64,000 bases of DNA, from the NCBI GenBank assembly GCA_037013685.1, contig CM072885.1, positions 70,535,785-70,599,784 on the forward strand, in the 5' to 3' direction. The DNA comes from Acridotheres tristis (Eukaryota > Chordata > Aves > Passeriformes > Sturnidae). Below, piece by piece: positions 47,359-59,400 of this stretch. A program made the position numbers and the translations under genes. The notes beneath the pieces were generated by a model that was not told the origin of the DNA, ran no database searches, and saw only the letters and a program-made list of their open reading frames with translations. How positions within the stretch are numbered: position 1 is the stretch's first letter; every line of letters starts with the position of its first letter.

Positions 47359-48959
47359 CTTCTCAAAAAAGCCACCCCTGTAGCCCCTCAACTGCATAAC
47401 TTTGTCATACAAACCCAATACAGGGTGGTTTGGACATAATCCAAGTAAGATATTTTGTTGTTTTTTTTTCTTTTTTAATTTTTGATTCACACATCATGTC
47501 AGCAAAGTCAATGAAGTCGCAGTTCCAGCTTCATCCACACGAAGCACCTGTGTGCATCTTTGAGTTGTCTATCCATAAAGATTTGGTCTGGATCCATCAC
47601 AAAACTGTGATTTGGGGCTATTTCTGGTAAGATAATGAGAGCTACCAGGTTTGTGCTCCGTGCTGGTTGCAGGGTAGAGGATAGAAGATCTGGCATGAAG
47701 GGAACTGGGATGATCTTTTGAATGTGTCTTAACTGGCAGGATGAGTTCACTTAGGGTCTGGAAAAAACAGCATTTTTATATTATTGGGGGCCAGTGTGTC
47801 TTGTAGAACCATGACCTTGGATTTCTCATCTGCTTGTAGCTGGACAAGTTTAGCTTTCCAGTGGGGTTATTTTATGGTAGAGAGAGAAATCCTGGCCAGA
47901 TTCTCTAAGTCTTCAGTGACATCAGAATCTCATTCAAGGCTTTTATTAGCTTAGTGTTTAGCAATCAATGCCTTTGCAGTTCTTGATTATGGTAATTTCA
48001 TTAGTGATACTGTTCCAAAATGGCACGGATCGATTTTTTGCAAGGAGCATCTTGTGTACAGGGAAAGAACAGGAATTCCTTTATCCTCAAATTCCTTTTC
48101 CACCGGCAGGCTGAGGAGGGCATTTTCAAGCTGTGCTCTCCATTGAAGAGGGCACTTGTGTGCTGGAGGACTCCAGCCATGGGTGGAGAGGCTGGCTGTG
48201 CTCACAAAGGGCACAGAAAAGGAGTGAAGAGTTATCGGGGATCTCCTCCGTGGAGAAGAGCATTTTTCTCTGAGAAGCTGCTGAGCAGGAACTCGCTGCA
48301 GAGAGCTGGCACAGGGGGGATTCCACAAAGGCTGCAAGGAAGATTCTTGCTTCACTTCCTTTCTGCAGAGGGAAATCCTCTACAAATCCTGGAAGAGCCA
48401 ATGTGAAGCTGTGTTGGAAGATTGTCCAGCTACCAGCTGAAAAACTATCTTGATCTTGAGGCCTGAAATCATAAATTCTTAGACACTTCCATAAAGTCTA
48501 GGTCAGGCCCTTTGGAGGGTTTGATTTTTTGCTGTGATTAGTAATGCTGCCTTTTTGGGTGGGTGTGGTCTAAAGGTGTTCTTTTTGTTCCCAATCTCAG
48601 TTGAAAAAGGAAATAAATGATGGCTAATTACCAAAGGGAATTCTATTTGAGCTTTCTGACTATAATGACAAAAATTAAAGAGGCACGTAACCTGCAACTT
48701 CTCTTTTAAAATAAAATTTGCCTCCTTTAATTCTTATAATAAATAGTAAAAGTGAAAGTTCAGTTTGTGAAAGTAAAGTGAAAATTCAATTTGTAAACTG
48801 TAGGTTGAAATATTTTAAAACAAAATATTTTTTTAACTTTCCCAGGCTATTTTAAAATTATTTTCTTATCGCCAAAACTTCTGTCTGAATTCTTTCTCTC
48901 TGTTAAACAGTTTCAGACTCTCTAAAATGATATTTCTCGTTAGTTATGCCATTTGCATT

Positions 48960-49200
48960 TGCAATATGTACATTGCTTCAGCACAATGTTTCTTTAAAAA
49001 GTGGTTTCTTATCCATTTAGCCACATCTATAAGGTGGAGTGATGCCTGCATATGCAAAAGATCAAACTATAATAACATCTTTGGAAATGGATGATAGCAG
49101 ACTCTCAAGTAGCTCTCATTAGTGGAATTATATAGTTATAGCTAAGGAAATTATTATCTGAATACTACAGATGGTTCAATGGCTTCTTAGTGCAGGGACA
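48960..49200. promoter_or_regulatory. candidate conserved non-coding element with octamer-like site
   Basis: Unique AT-rich sequence containing CATATGCAAAAG near 49051-49062, close to the POU octamer ATGCAAAT, along with CTCATTAGTGG and AAATTATTATC motifs. No coding frame or repeat is seen. The regulatory reading is an inference from motif content alone. Confidence 0.2.
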
Positions 49201-52200
49201 GAGTGGAAAAAAAAATCGTAAGCAAAACATGCTGGGAATGACTAAATGGAAAATGAGAATTTTTTTCTGATTCCTAGCAGAAATGGCTCCAAGTCAAAAT
49301 GTCAGATTCAGATAGCTGCAGACCTTAAGGCTAATGAGATCTGGATCTGTATTTTGTATCTTGCATCCATAGTTTAAAGTGAATTTGAGATCTAAATTTA
49401 TACGTGTGATGGAGTTTAATATCATTTGAGTTTCTGGTTCTGGTTTCAAAGGTCTCTCAAACAGTGATGGCGATGGAACATATATCTCACGTTTTGCCCT
49501 AGTCTTTAAAATCAAATGTTAAATTCCTTAAGAATGAGAATGCACAGAAGTGTCTGTATTGTACAAGTGTAGGGAAGTAAAACAACTTCTTCCACAGTGA
49601 AAGTTTAGGTCTTGTCCAGTAGATGTTTGTTGTTATTTATTGAATTTTGCCGTATTGATTTCTGTAACTCTGACTATTTATCTTTCCACTGCAACACACA
49701 TTTCAGTAAAAAACTCTTTACGGGGCAAAAGGCCAGAGTGAAGTCTTTGCATGGCTTATCTGTAAAGTAGGAAGGGAGAGACTCAGAAGTTGCACCTACA
49801 AAAACCAGTGGGGACTCTTTGATGTCTCTCTTAATGTGCTGGGTTTAGATCGCTTTGTGAGTACAAAAAGGGTGAAAGGTTTGAGGATACTTTCAACTAA
49901 CTCTTAGGATGATTTGTCCGGGGGGTAGTTTTTAATGGAGCAGATATGAGGGGATGGGCTATCAGATGCTGTGTCTTGAGGCTGAAATCTGATCTCTGTC
50001 CACAGAAAACTCTCATGACCCAAAGATCCCTGATATTTTCAACATCATGCTTCTTTCAAGGAAAAAAAAAAGAAAAAAAAAGAAAAAAAGGCTGCAGCAT
50101 GGGATATTTTTTTGTTTCTCAGTTTTTTCAGCCCCCTCAAGTTATTTTCTATAACTAAGAGCACATCATCCCCCCTCCCCTTTCAATTTTTGGTTAATTA
50201 TGCAGATGACTCCAAGATGTTTTAATGGAGAACATGAAGTGCTGCAATGTCATGGGAGCAGGTGCACAAAGCAGAGGATTTAGCAGGCACCACTCAGTCC
50301 TGTGAAAATGAAATATGTTTAGCAGAGTTCCTGTTCTATGGCTATGAGTTGGCTGTTCTTTATTCACCATCTCCTCTATTAGCCAGAAGTTTTTGCTGAA
50401 AAGAAGAGATTTTTAATGAGAGGAAATCTAAGGCTAAACCATCAAATCCATTTTTAAAAGAATTACTTTTTCATCTGACCCCGATTGTTCTGGTTTGGAG
50501 CAAATTTGTCCAGTAACAAAATGTAAAGTAGCGAGACAATGTTTAAGTTTCAGAGAGGGAATTTTAAGACAAATAATAATTTTCTCACTTTTGCACTGGT
50601 CAAGAGCATTGAAATTCACAGATATTATGGGCTGTGAGTAATGACATAATTCAGGGTTAAGCCTTACAGGGGGCCAAATTCTGTCCTGTCATGTTCCTCC
50701 ATGTGTAGAGGACAATAGAATACAGTGTCAGGCTCACACTCTTCTGGCATCCTAATTAAACCCCCAAGACTTTCCAATAAGCTGCCAATCCTATTGCATA
50801 TTTATTTCTGCAATAATGCCAAATTCACAAGGTGTATCTTTTGCTGTTGGATATCCCCTGAGGGCAATAAATGATGTTTTTATACTATATGACACTGTCC
50901 TTGGCTGATTAAGACCTGGTTGAGGTGCACTGGTTTTAGTTCTGACCAAGGGCTTTCAACCAATAGCTTCAAGAATTTTGTTAAGCTGATGTTACTGCAG
51001 GATTCCTGACAAGTGAAAAAGTACAAGGAAGTAAATAAATAACTTTTTTAATGGAAAATGATCTTGTGTGGGCACAATGCTGATAGGAAGCCTAAAGCTC
51101 TCATCAAAATTTTCCTTACAGAAAACCTGAAATAATTATTAAAATCAATCTATCCCAGATAAACAGCAACACAGCTTGGATCAGAACCTAGCTTTGGATA
51201 TTCCACTGGCTTCTCCACTCTGTTCACATAGGGAATTCGTAATTTCTGCTCTTCTTTTTCAAGTAGAAATGTTATATTTTCACTCTGAATAAATGGATAG
51301 AGGATTTGTCAGGCCAATTTTGCAGCTTTCTTTCAAGAACTTCACAAACTTTTAAAATGTCACATTGCTTTTATGCACTAAAACGTCTTAAAGAACTACC
51401 TAGGGAAAGGATGCATGTTATTTATGACTTTGCTGTATACTTTGGCTTCAAATATTTAAATCCACTAATTATTGGAAGAAATAGACAGCTGTGGTCTCTG
51501 AAGGACTTAAAAAAACCCAAGGAAAATGTACAGGTTAGGAATCTTAGTGTGGCAACAATGAGCCCTAGATAATTATAGACCAATTTATGAGCTAGTTATG
51601 CAGGCTGAAAATTCTGCCTTTTAGAAGAGAATTTTGGACAGACGTGGTCCTACAGGAATCTTCTGTTACCTGCTCATATCTTGTTTGTCACTGTGCTATC
51701 CCCCACGTTAGGAGAAATAGGGGAGAACAGAATTTCTCCTGCCAAAGTTTCCAGTGCTGGTTCTGGAAAAAGCAGGGCAGCAGTGGCTCAGTTCTCCTCC
51801 ACAATTCTCTTCTCTTCTTCTTCATGTGCCTCTCCCAGCAGAGGAGCTGGAGAGGAATTGCCACCCTGCTGACCTGGAAGTGTGTGGGGGACACAGGATC
51901 AATGTCACTCCATTGTCACTGTCGTTGAAATGCAGGGTGGTTTTTTGGGTTTTTTTTCACCCCCCTCAATGCAATGCCATCATTTTCTTCTCATTTTCCA
52001 GAGTTCCCATATAGCGGCCACCATATTCAATAGACAATTTGAATATGGATTGTTCCATAATTGAAGCTAAGCTAGGACACTAATTAATCCCTTTTCTGCA
52101 GTCCTGTAATGAGTTGGCTGGCTCACAAATACCACTGACCTCTAATGGATGGGAGCAGAAGTGTTCAGTCATTTGTCATGTCTCACAGGGCACAACTCAT

Positions 52201-53859
52201 GCCCAATCTGCTTTAAGTTGAACAGCAAAGCCTTGTGCTTTTGGGTCAGGAGGATCTAATTTCAAGCCCAGACACTGCCAGGAATTTCTGAGTGGTTGTG
52301 GTGTCCAGCTCGAGATGAGGGTGTCATTAGTGAGCCCCAGTGAGTGAGCAGTTACTCACAGCAATGAGTTAATGCTTTGCTTGCCACTGTAAAGAAAGTT
52401 TGCAGTCTGTCCCCAGTAACAAATGGGAAGCTGTAGGTGGTGAGAAATTTGTTATACTAGATAAACAGGACATTTCAGAGCTATTATAAAAGTTGAGGTT
52501 TTTGGTGAGCAGAGCTCTTTATTATGTCTTTGTTCGTTGTGGGCTAGCTAGCAGTGATTCATGGAATATTACTGTACATCTGATTTTAGTAGTTGCCCAT
52601 TACATCATGTTAACATATTTCAGTAAGTGATCAATTCAGATTTTGGTATGCTGCTTTAATTCAGGTTTCATTCCTTGCCTGGTATTTATTTTTAGAGGGA
52701 TGTTGTCCATCTTTGTCTGAGATCATACTGCCCTTTTTGCAGTAAACATTTTAGGATAAAATGCTTAATAAGATTTGCATTTAAAAAATGAACTAAAAGA
52801 ACTGGACACCCTCCAGCGAGAAACAAGTAATTATATCATTTGTATTGCAAAACAGGAGCAGCTATAAAACATCAGTGTACTTTTCAAGATTGATATTCTT
52901 GAGGAGCATTACATTACATACAAAATAACAGGCCAGGCAGAGGGGAGAAGCATTTCCTGGTGGAAGGAACCCACAGACTCAAGGCAGAGGCGTGGGGTTC
53001 CTTCTGGATTCTGCTTAATCAAAAATTACGAATTTACCACTTTTAGCTTTTACCTTTTACTTCCATGCTATGCTGGTTGGGAAAGCTAGTGAGTGCATTG
53101 ATAGATTTGGTTGTAATCAGAACAATTTTTTGCTAGATTCCCTTCAGAAAACCATCCAAGTGTTGCATAACACATTCAGAAGTCTTTTGTCTGGGTAGTT
53201 TATTTTAGATTTCTTCTCTCCACCCCTGCTGAATTGTGAGCCACTCAAGGTTCTGTCTGCATAGCTGTGCAGAAATGGGTATAAATAAGGTATATTTTTT
53301 GATGTCGGTTAATAGGGCAAGAAGTATTTCACATAGCACAGATGCTCCTGGCCTTAAGACCTCTTGTTCCAAGCAAAAGTGCAGGAGTTGTTCTTCCTGT
53401 TTGGATGACTAAACCAGTTTAAAGAGTCTTCAGGCAAAGCACTGTCTGTGCTCAACCCCATGTGACGTTTTGTGAATCTCACATGGAAATGCTCCTTGGT
53501 TTTCTGAGAATATAATATGAATAATATGGAATCTCACCAACCAGAATCATGTGTATGGCATTTTATTAATGAAAATATTCCCCAATCAGTGTCTGTTAGC
53601 TTGTTTAAATATTCAGTGGCTTCTACCCCGAATACAGACCATTTGCAAAAGTCTGTTAGGTGAATATTAGTAAATTAATAGGTTAATTAAATCTGCATCT
53701 CCGTACAGACTTTATTACTGTTTGCTTTGCATTTTTCTAAAGCTTTTGGGGCTTTTATTTTTCTGTGTTGCAAACTTTACATTAGTGTTGGTCAATCTAT
53801 TCTCATATTGGCAGAAGGGGATTTTCATTGATTGTTTTCTCTGTATTTGCCTTTTTTCC

Positions 53860-54720
53860 TCCCTCTCTAAACCCTAGTGCTGTAATACAGAAGATTTATT
53901 GTCAATGATTTATTAAAATGTAATTCTAAGGTGACTCCTTATCGTGAAAGTAATCTGCAGGCTATCTTTGTTTAAACTTGCAACCCTCTTTGTCAAAGAA
54001 AACAGCCTATGAAATTTTCATTATAATAGACAGGTTTTTATAATGAACTGGGAAAAAGCCATTATGACCAAAAAGCAAATTGTTAGGAAACTTATGCATT
54101 GAAACAATATGCTCATTAATTGTAATTTTTTTGGGAGGGTGAACAATTCTGTTTAATGCTTACATTTTTCAGGCTTATAAATTAATTTGAATTACCCAAT
54201 ATCACTTAATTTTTCCCTGGGAAAGCTTCTGCTTGCCCGAGCAATATTATAACTGCTAATTCAATTACACTGAAATTGTTTAATAGAAAATATAATTGCT
54301 TATTCATACAGAATACCCATTAAAGAAGTGCAAAGGCCTATACCCCAGGGTTACTCCATATTAGTACTTTGGGAATTCAGAGGGGATTGCTGGGTAGGGA
54401 AGGTGCTGACTGATCTTTAATTGTTCATCACCTGCCTCCAAAATAATATGAATGGACCCAAACTAAATGACCACTCATTACAAGTTTCAATTTAGGAGCT
54501 TGGCTGAGGTCAGCAGATTGCTTATGCTGATCGCAATGATTTGAAGTTGTGATTACCATAAGCAATTTAAATTTTATTGATCTACCCTTCTGAAAGTTGT
54601 AATTGAGCATAGATGTTGGACCCGTAGCTCTCCAAACTAAATTGTACTCTGAAGCCCTTGCTGGATTACTGCAGGAATCAATAAGCAGTCAGTCACATTA
54701 ACAATGAAATGGCTCCATTA
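53860..54720. promoter_or_regulatory. candidate conserved non-coding element, homeodomain-motif rich
   Basis: A stretch of about 860 bases free of simple repeats and recognisable transposons. It is dense in ATTAAT, TAATTG, TTTATTA and ATAATTGC motifs (for example at 53906-53916, 54114-54124, 54180-54192 and 54258-54306), with few long homopolymers. This texture is typical of vertebrate developmental enhancers, which are frequent in gene deserts next to developmental genes such as LMO3. No alignment could be made, so it remains a suggestion. Confidence 0.25.
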
Positions 54721-55245
54721 ACATACAGTGCTACTGGTGAAACTTTATTTAGGAGGGGTGTTAGTTCACTTCATTGTTTTATCAATGAATTTCAGTTGTA
54801 CAGGGAAAAGTGTAGCTTGTGTACGCCTAATGAGCTTGCATAATGATAATCTTATATGCTTTAACTATGAGTCTTTTTATGGGAAAGAAAGATTCTTTTT
54901 TTTCTGTGACAGATTTGCTTTATTATGAACAGAGGAACTATGGAGCTGGAATTACAATTTGTTAACTGTGATGCACTGAAATAACTTGGTGCCAAAGAGT
55001 TTTCTACTGTGACATATGTTCACTATTAGTGGGTTTCACACAAAAGGTCATGTCTCAAATGAGAACACAGACACATAGTGAGTTTGTAATTTATATATAT
55101 TTGGAACTTCCAAGTGGAGTTTAGTGATCAGCCTCCTAAACAGCCTGCAAGTTTTCTGCACCTCTGTGGCACTGCTGAGGAGATTTGAACAATGACCAAG
55201 GAAAAGTTGGTTGTTCCTCCACAATGTAGGCAGCAGGAACAGCAC

Positions 55246-55274
55246 AGGAGGGGGGAGAGGGAGAGGGAGAGAGA
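55246..55274 (+). repeat. purine-rich (GGGAGA)n-like tract
   Basis: 29 bases almost wholly G and A with a GGGAGA repeat. Short and imperfect. Confidence 0.8.
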
Positions 55275-56310
55275 CCTGTCTGGATGGTGTGAAAAAATTG
55301 TTTCCTGTGACTCAAAAAAGTGACTCAAAATTTTGGAAAGAGAATACACAAACTGGGCAGTTTGAAGCATGGCATGGCAGGAAAGACAGAAATATCTTAG
55401 ACTAAATGTCTCATGTATCCCTTTGTGCTTTAGCTCTGCTTTTTCTAGATCTACTGTCTTCGTTTGTCATGACTTTAACTCCTCTAAAAATCTGCTTTAT
55501 TGCAGTACCTTGAAGCCCTCACTGCCCTCACCTGTCTGCCTTCCCTCCAAGCTAGGTTTTAAATGAGCTATGAGCCAATATTTGTTGACTTATTTGGCAG
55601 TGGTGTTGTGCTAATTGAATAGATTTAATTGAGTAAACTTGGTTCTGGGAAAGTACTGTCTTTGTGTTCATCAAAACGATAGTAGAAGATCCATTTTATG
55701 TTCATAAATAATTTCTATTTCTACATTTTTACTACATGAGGGATTGTTGATTTCATACCAACCCAGACAGTTATCCTGGCAGCTCATGCATGAGGAAATG
55801 ACAGCCACTGGCAGTATACTGGACCTAGTTTAGACACTGGTAAAACCCACCCTTAATCCTTGACTTGAATAACGCTTGTGGAACAAAAACTATAATTTCA
55901 GCACCTCAGTACCACAGAATTTGTGGTCTCATAATCACTACACAGTCAAAATACCTGATATGTGTCTATACAGATGAGTCACAACTATGTTTGGGATGAA
56001 GTCTCATTCCTTAAAATTTAGCAGTAGATCAGCTTTTTTAGTCTGGAACATATCCTTTGGATCAGTTTGGCCCCTGAAGGCTGCAGGCATCCCCCAGTAA
56101 AGAGCATACACAGCTCTTTTTTAGGAAAATGAACATTTTTATAAGCTGGTTTTTAATGCAGGACAGTTCAACCAGTTCTTTGTAGCTGCAACAACAGAAC
56201 CAAATATCTGCTCTGTCCTATGAGGGTAAAAGTACTCCATGATATTTTTGCTGCCTCCTCAGGGATTTATTTTCTCTGGGTTTTCTGCCACATCTCACTG
56301 AGATGATAAA

Positions 56311-56458
56311 TGTAGGGGGTTTTTTGTTTTTTTGGTTTTTTTGTTGGTTTTTTGGGTTTTTTTTGTTTGGTTGGTTGGGGGTTTTTGGTTTTTTTTTGGT
56401 TTTTTTTGTTTTGTTTTGGGGGTTTTTTGTTTGTTTGTTTGTTTATTTTTGGTTTTTT
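56311..56458 (+). repeat. G/T-only tract with G runs
   Basis: About 148 bases made almost only of T and G: T runs of 4-9 separated by G runs of 1-5 (GGGGG near 56315, GGG near 56356, GGGGG near 56376 and 56418), ending in (GTTT)n. The opposite strand is C/A only. The 68- and 82-codon frames over it (Phe/Gly/Trp or Lys/Asn/Gln-rich) reflect composition alone. Confidence 0.93.
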
Positions 56459-59400
56459 CCCTTAGATTTTGGTTTCTCAAGGGTTGGAAGTAATGCACGT
56501 GCACTGTGATCCAGTGATCCAGCTCTTGGAATTCCAACCTCACCCAGCAGTTCCATTGGCATGGTTGGGTGTGAGGCTCTTCCTCAGGCCCACAACTTCT
56601 CGATGAAACTCATGCAGAGGGTGAAGCAAAGGGCACGTGAATCCTTTGTCATTCCTTCAGCTGAGGCAGTGTTGTTATCCCGGGGAAACCATGTGGAACT
56701 GAACTCTGTGCTGCTGTCGTGTCATTCCTGTGCCAGCTTCTGACACAGAGCAGACACAGAGCAATGTGGGATGTGGCATTGATTCATAAAAGGCTCAATC
56801 TGAACGGTCACTTTCAAGTAGGGCAACATGTTTACAACTCCAAGATGCCCTAAAAAAGAGACGTAGCTTATCTTTGCATGGGGAAACAGCAGCGAGAGAA
56901 ATGTTCAGGGAAAGCTGTCTCGTGCAACTCACACTCCTTCAGATGAGAAATTATACTAATTAGAGGAGGACTTAAGGATTTTATAAATGATAAGATCACT
57001 TGAAAAATTGATAATCAGATACATACTCAATTTTCAAAAGACATTTCTGAATGTGGTGTTCTACTGTTAATATATTTATTGCAGAAAATCTGAGAAAAAC
57101 ATGTCTGATCTATATCCTATATGAAATGTCATGCATCAAGAAAATTCCACATGTGCTGTCTAAGTGTTATATTGAAAGGATGAAGAGTTCTCTGTCATGA
57201 TAGTCTGATTATGAGATATTACATATTAAACTACATTGAGGAAAGAAGATTCTCTTTTAATGCTTGAGATTCTGATCTCTTTATAATTTCTTTTATGTTA
57301 AAGAGCTCTGGGTTTTCAGGTCACTTCTGATAGGATATCTAACCAACAAAATAAAATAAAATATCCTTTAATTGAGGGCCCTTTACACTAAAAAAACAGT
57401 TAAAATTTGAGATCTATTTAATTTTAACTTATTTTAAGCACCATCATGAACATCTGCCACCTGGCATAGATATTGGTTCATATGGCAGGTGGGAAGATGA
57501 GATTTATTTAAAAGTTCTTTGTCTTTGATACTTTTCCCTGCTGTATTTTCCAGTGGAGTGATTTGAAACTGATGGCATTTAAATAACCATTTATTTCCAT
57601 AATAGAAGAATACAGTTAAAAATACACAGAGAAATTGCTGTCATTCCAAGATAAGAATACAGCAGAAGGTAGAATGGAGCAAACCATCTTCAGTCTAGTT
57701 TGGCCTCCAGCCATAACATTGGCCAGCACTTTGATCATTCAGGAGAAAATAGAATTCCTTCCACCTCTTTTCTGTGCATATAGGTAATGCATAAATTGAT
57801 TAATTTATTAACCTGGACAAAAGAAAAAAAAGTTCTCTTTTTCCCTCTGTAGATAGTGCTCAGATCTGTGAGCTGATGGTATCCAGCCTTTAACTCATCC
57901 ACAAAATCAAAATGAGCTTTGTGTCCTTCTCTGAAAAACACAGTTTACACATGGAACCTCCTTCCCATGAGCTGCTGTTCCCTATATTCCCTCCCTTCCA
58001 GACTTGTGTACTTTTTTAATATGACAGGAATTCCAAATCAATTTAGGAAGATTAAGCCTTTCCCTTGCTAATTTGCAGCAGTGATGCAAAGTTAAGCATA
58101 AGAGGTGGGGATAGAAATTAAAGGGAAGACAAGTTCTGCTCATTTTTTCCCTGCCTTGGCTTCCTTCATGTTATTGCACAATTTTTGTGTGGTGTTTTAT
58201 GGACAGAGAAAAAGAAAAGTATTTCCTATTGTCCTTCTCACGAGCCTTTTGACCTCTGTAATGGAATCATCTCACAGGATCATTTGTTCTTGCAAAATTT
58301 GAAACATCTTGAGCAAATGACCTCATCTGAACAGTTTAACCTGCAGAATTCTTGCTGACTCTATTAGGTCCATATGAGCTTAATGCAGAACTGAGGCCTT
58401 ACAAGGAGAGTGAAGAAAATTTGCAAAAAGCTCCAAGTGCACTATTAGCAAGTATAAAATTATGAAACATTGCTTGAAATGCAACACTCTGTTCTTGTGC
58501 CAGTAATTTCCCCACAGGTGAGTGTGACTGCAAGGCAGTATTTTATATCTGAATCATTTTGTTCCCTCTTACCTTCAAAGTGGTCCTAAAAGTCCTTCCA
58601 GGTATTGAGGGGAGGAGGGAGAGTGAAGAGACCAATGAATGCATTGTAATTCTGTGAATTTTGGATAGCTTGCTTATCTTAACTTTATAATCAAGTGTTT
58701 TTAAACTTCACATTACCTGCACTACCATTCATTAAATATTCCTGTGATTCTATTCATTTGTTGACCAGGAATTTCAAGCAAACAGCAAAACCTGGGTTAT
58801 ATAATAGCAAATATTTTTTGAACAGCAAATTGTAAAGTTGGTGACATGAAAATTTTCAGCAAAGGTTCTGGTCTCTGAGTTGTCTGACATCTATTTTGAG
58901 TGCACATAACATACTCATTGTGACTAATTCAGACACCAAAACTTGCCAGAATTACTGGGAAAATAATTTTGAGCAAGGACTACATCTGAGGAAAAGTAAA
59001 ATAATGTTTAAATGGAGGGTTCACTTTATGTTCAGCTAACACAGTTTGTCCTCTTCTATTCTTTTTCTCCCAAACCTCTGACAAAACCAAAACTGAATAC
59101 AAGTCATTGCCTTGTATTATCATGAAAGATTCCTGATTGCTCTTTCTTTTAACTTTATTTTTAACTGCTGAGGGATCTGGGCAGATATACTCATTATGGC
59201 ATTCAAATCAACTCTCCAGCATCTTCCTCAGAGGTTTCAATAGCATCCCTTGGCCAAGGAGCTCATTCCTGGACCATCAGTGTGTGAACCTAGATTCGTT
59301 CTGGCCAGCAACCCTGAGCTTGCCATGCTTCATCTCCTCTTTGCCTTCCCTTCAGAGCCAGAGTTGAAATGTCTTGCAACTAAAAATCATTTTAAATTGA

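Larger units (their letters stand above)
47359..56310. other. intergenic sequence, mostly AT-rich
   Basis: No exon or RNA gene is recognised in about 9 kb. It contains an interrupted A-rich run at 50060-50090 and a (GGGAGA)n-like purine stretch near 55246-55274. Two subregions with dense homeodomain or octamer-type motifs are listed separately. Open frames, such as 128 codons at 48020-48406, show no recognisable domains. Confidence 0.6.

Noticed and set aside
46699..47490. Minus- and plus-strand frames of 63-203 codons over the 94-bp minisatellite
   Set aside because: Every frame is open because the unit lacks stops, and the period shifts frame at each copy. No start context or domain is seen.
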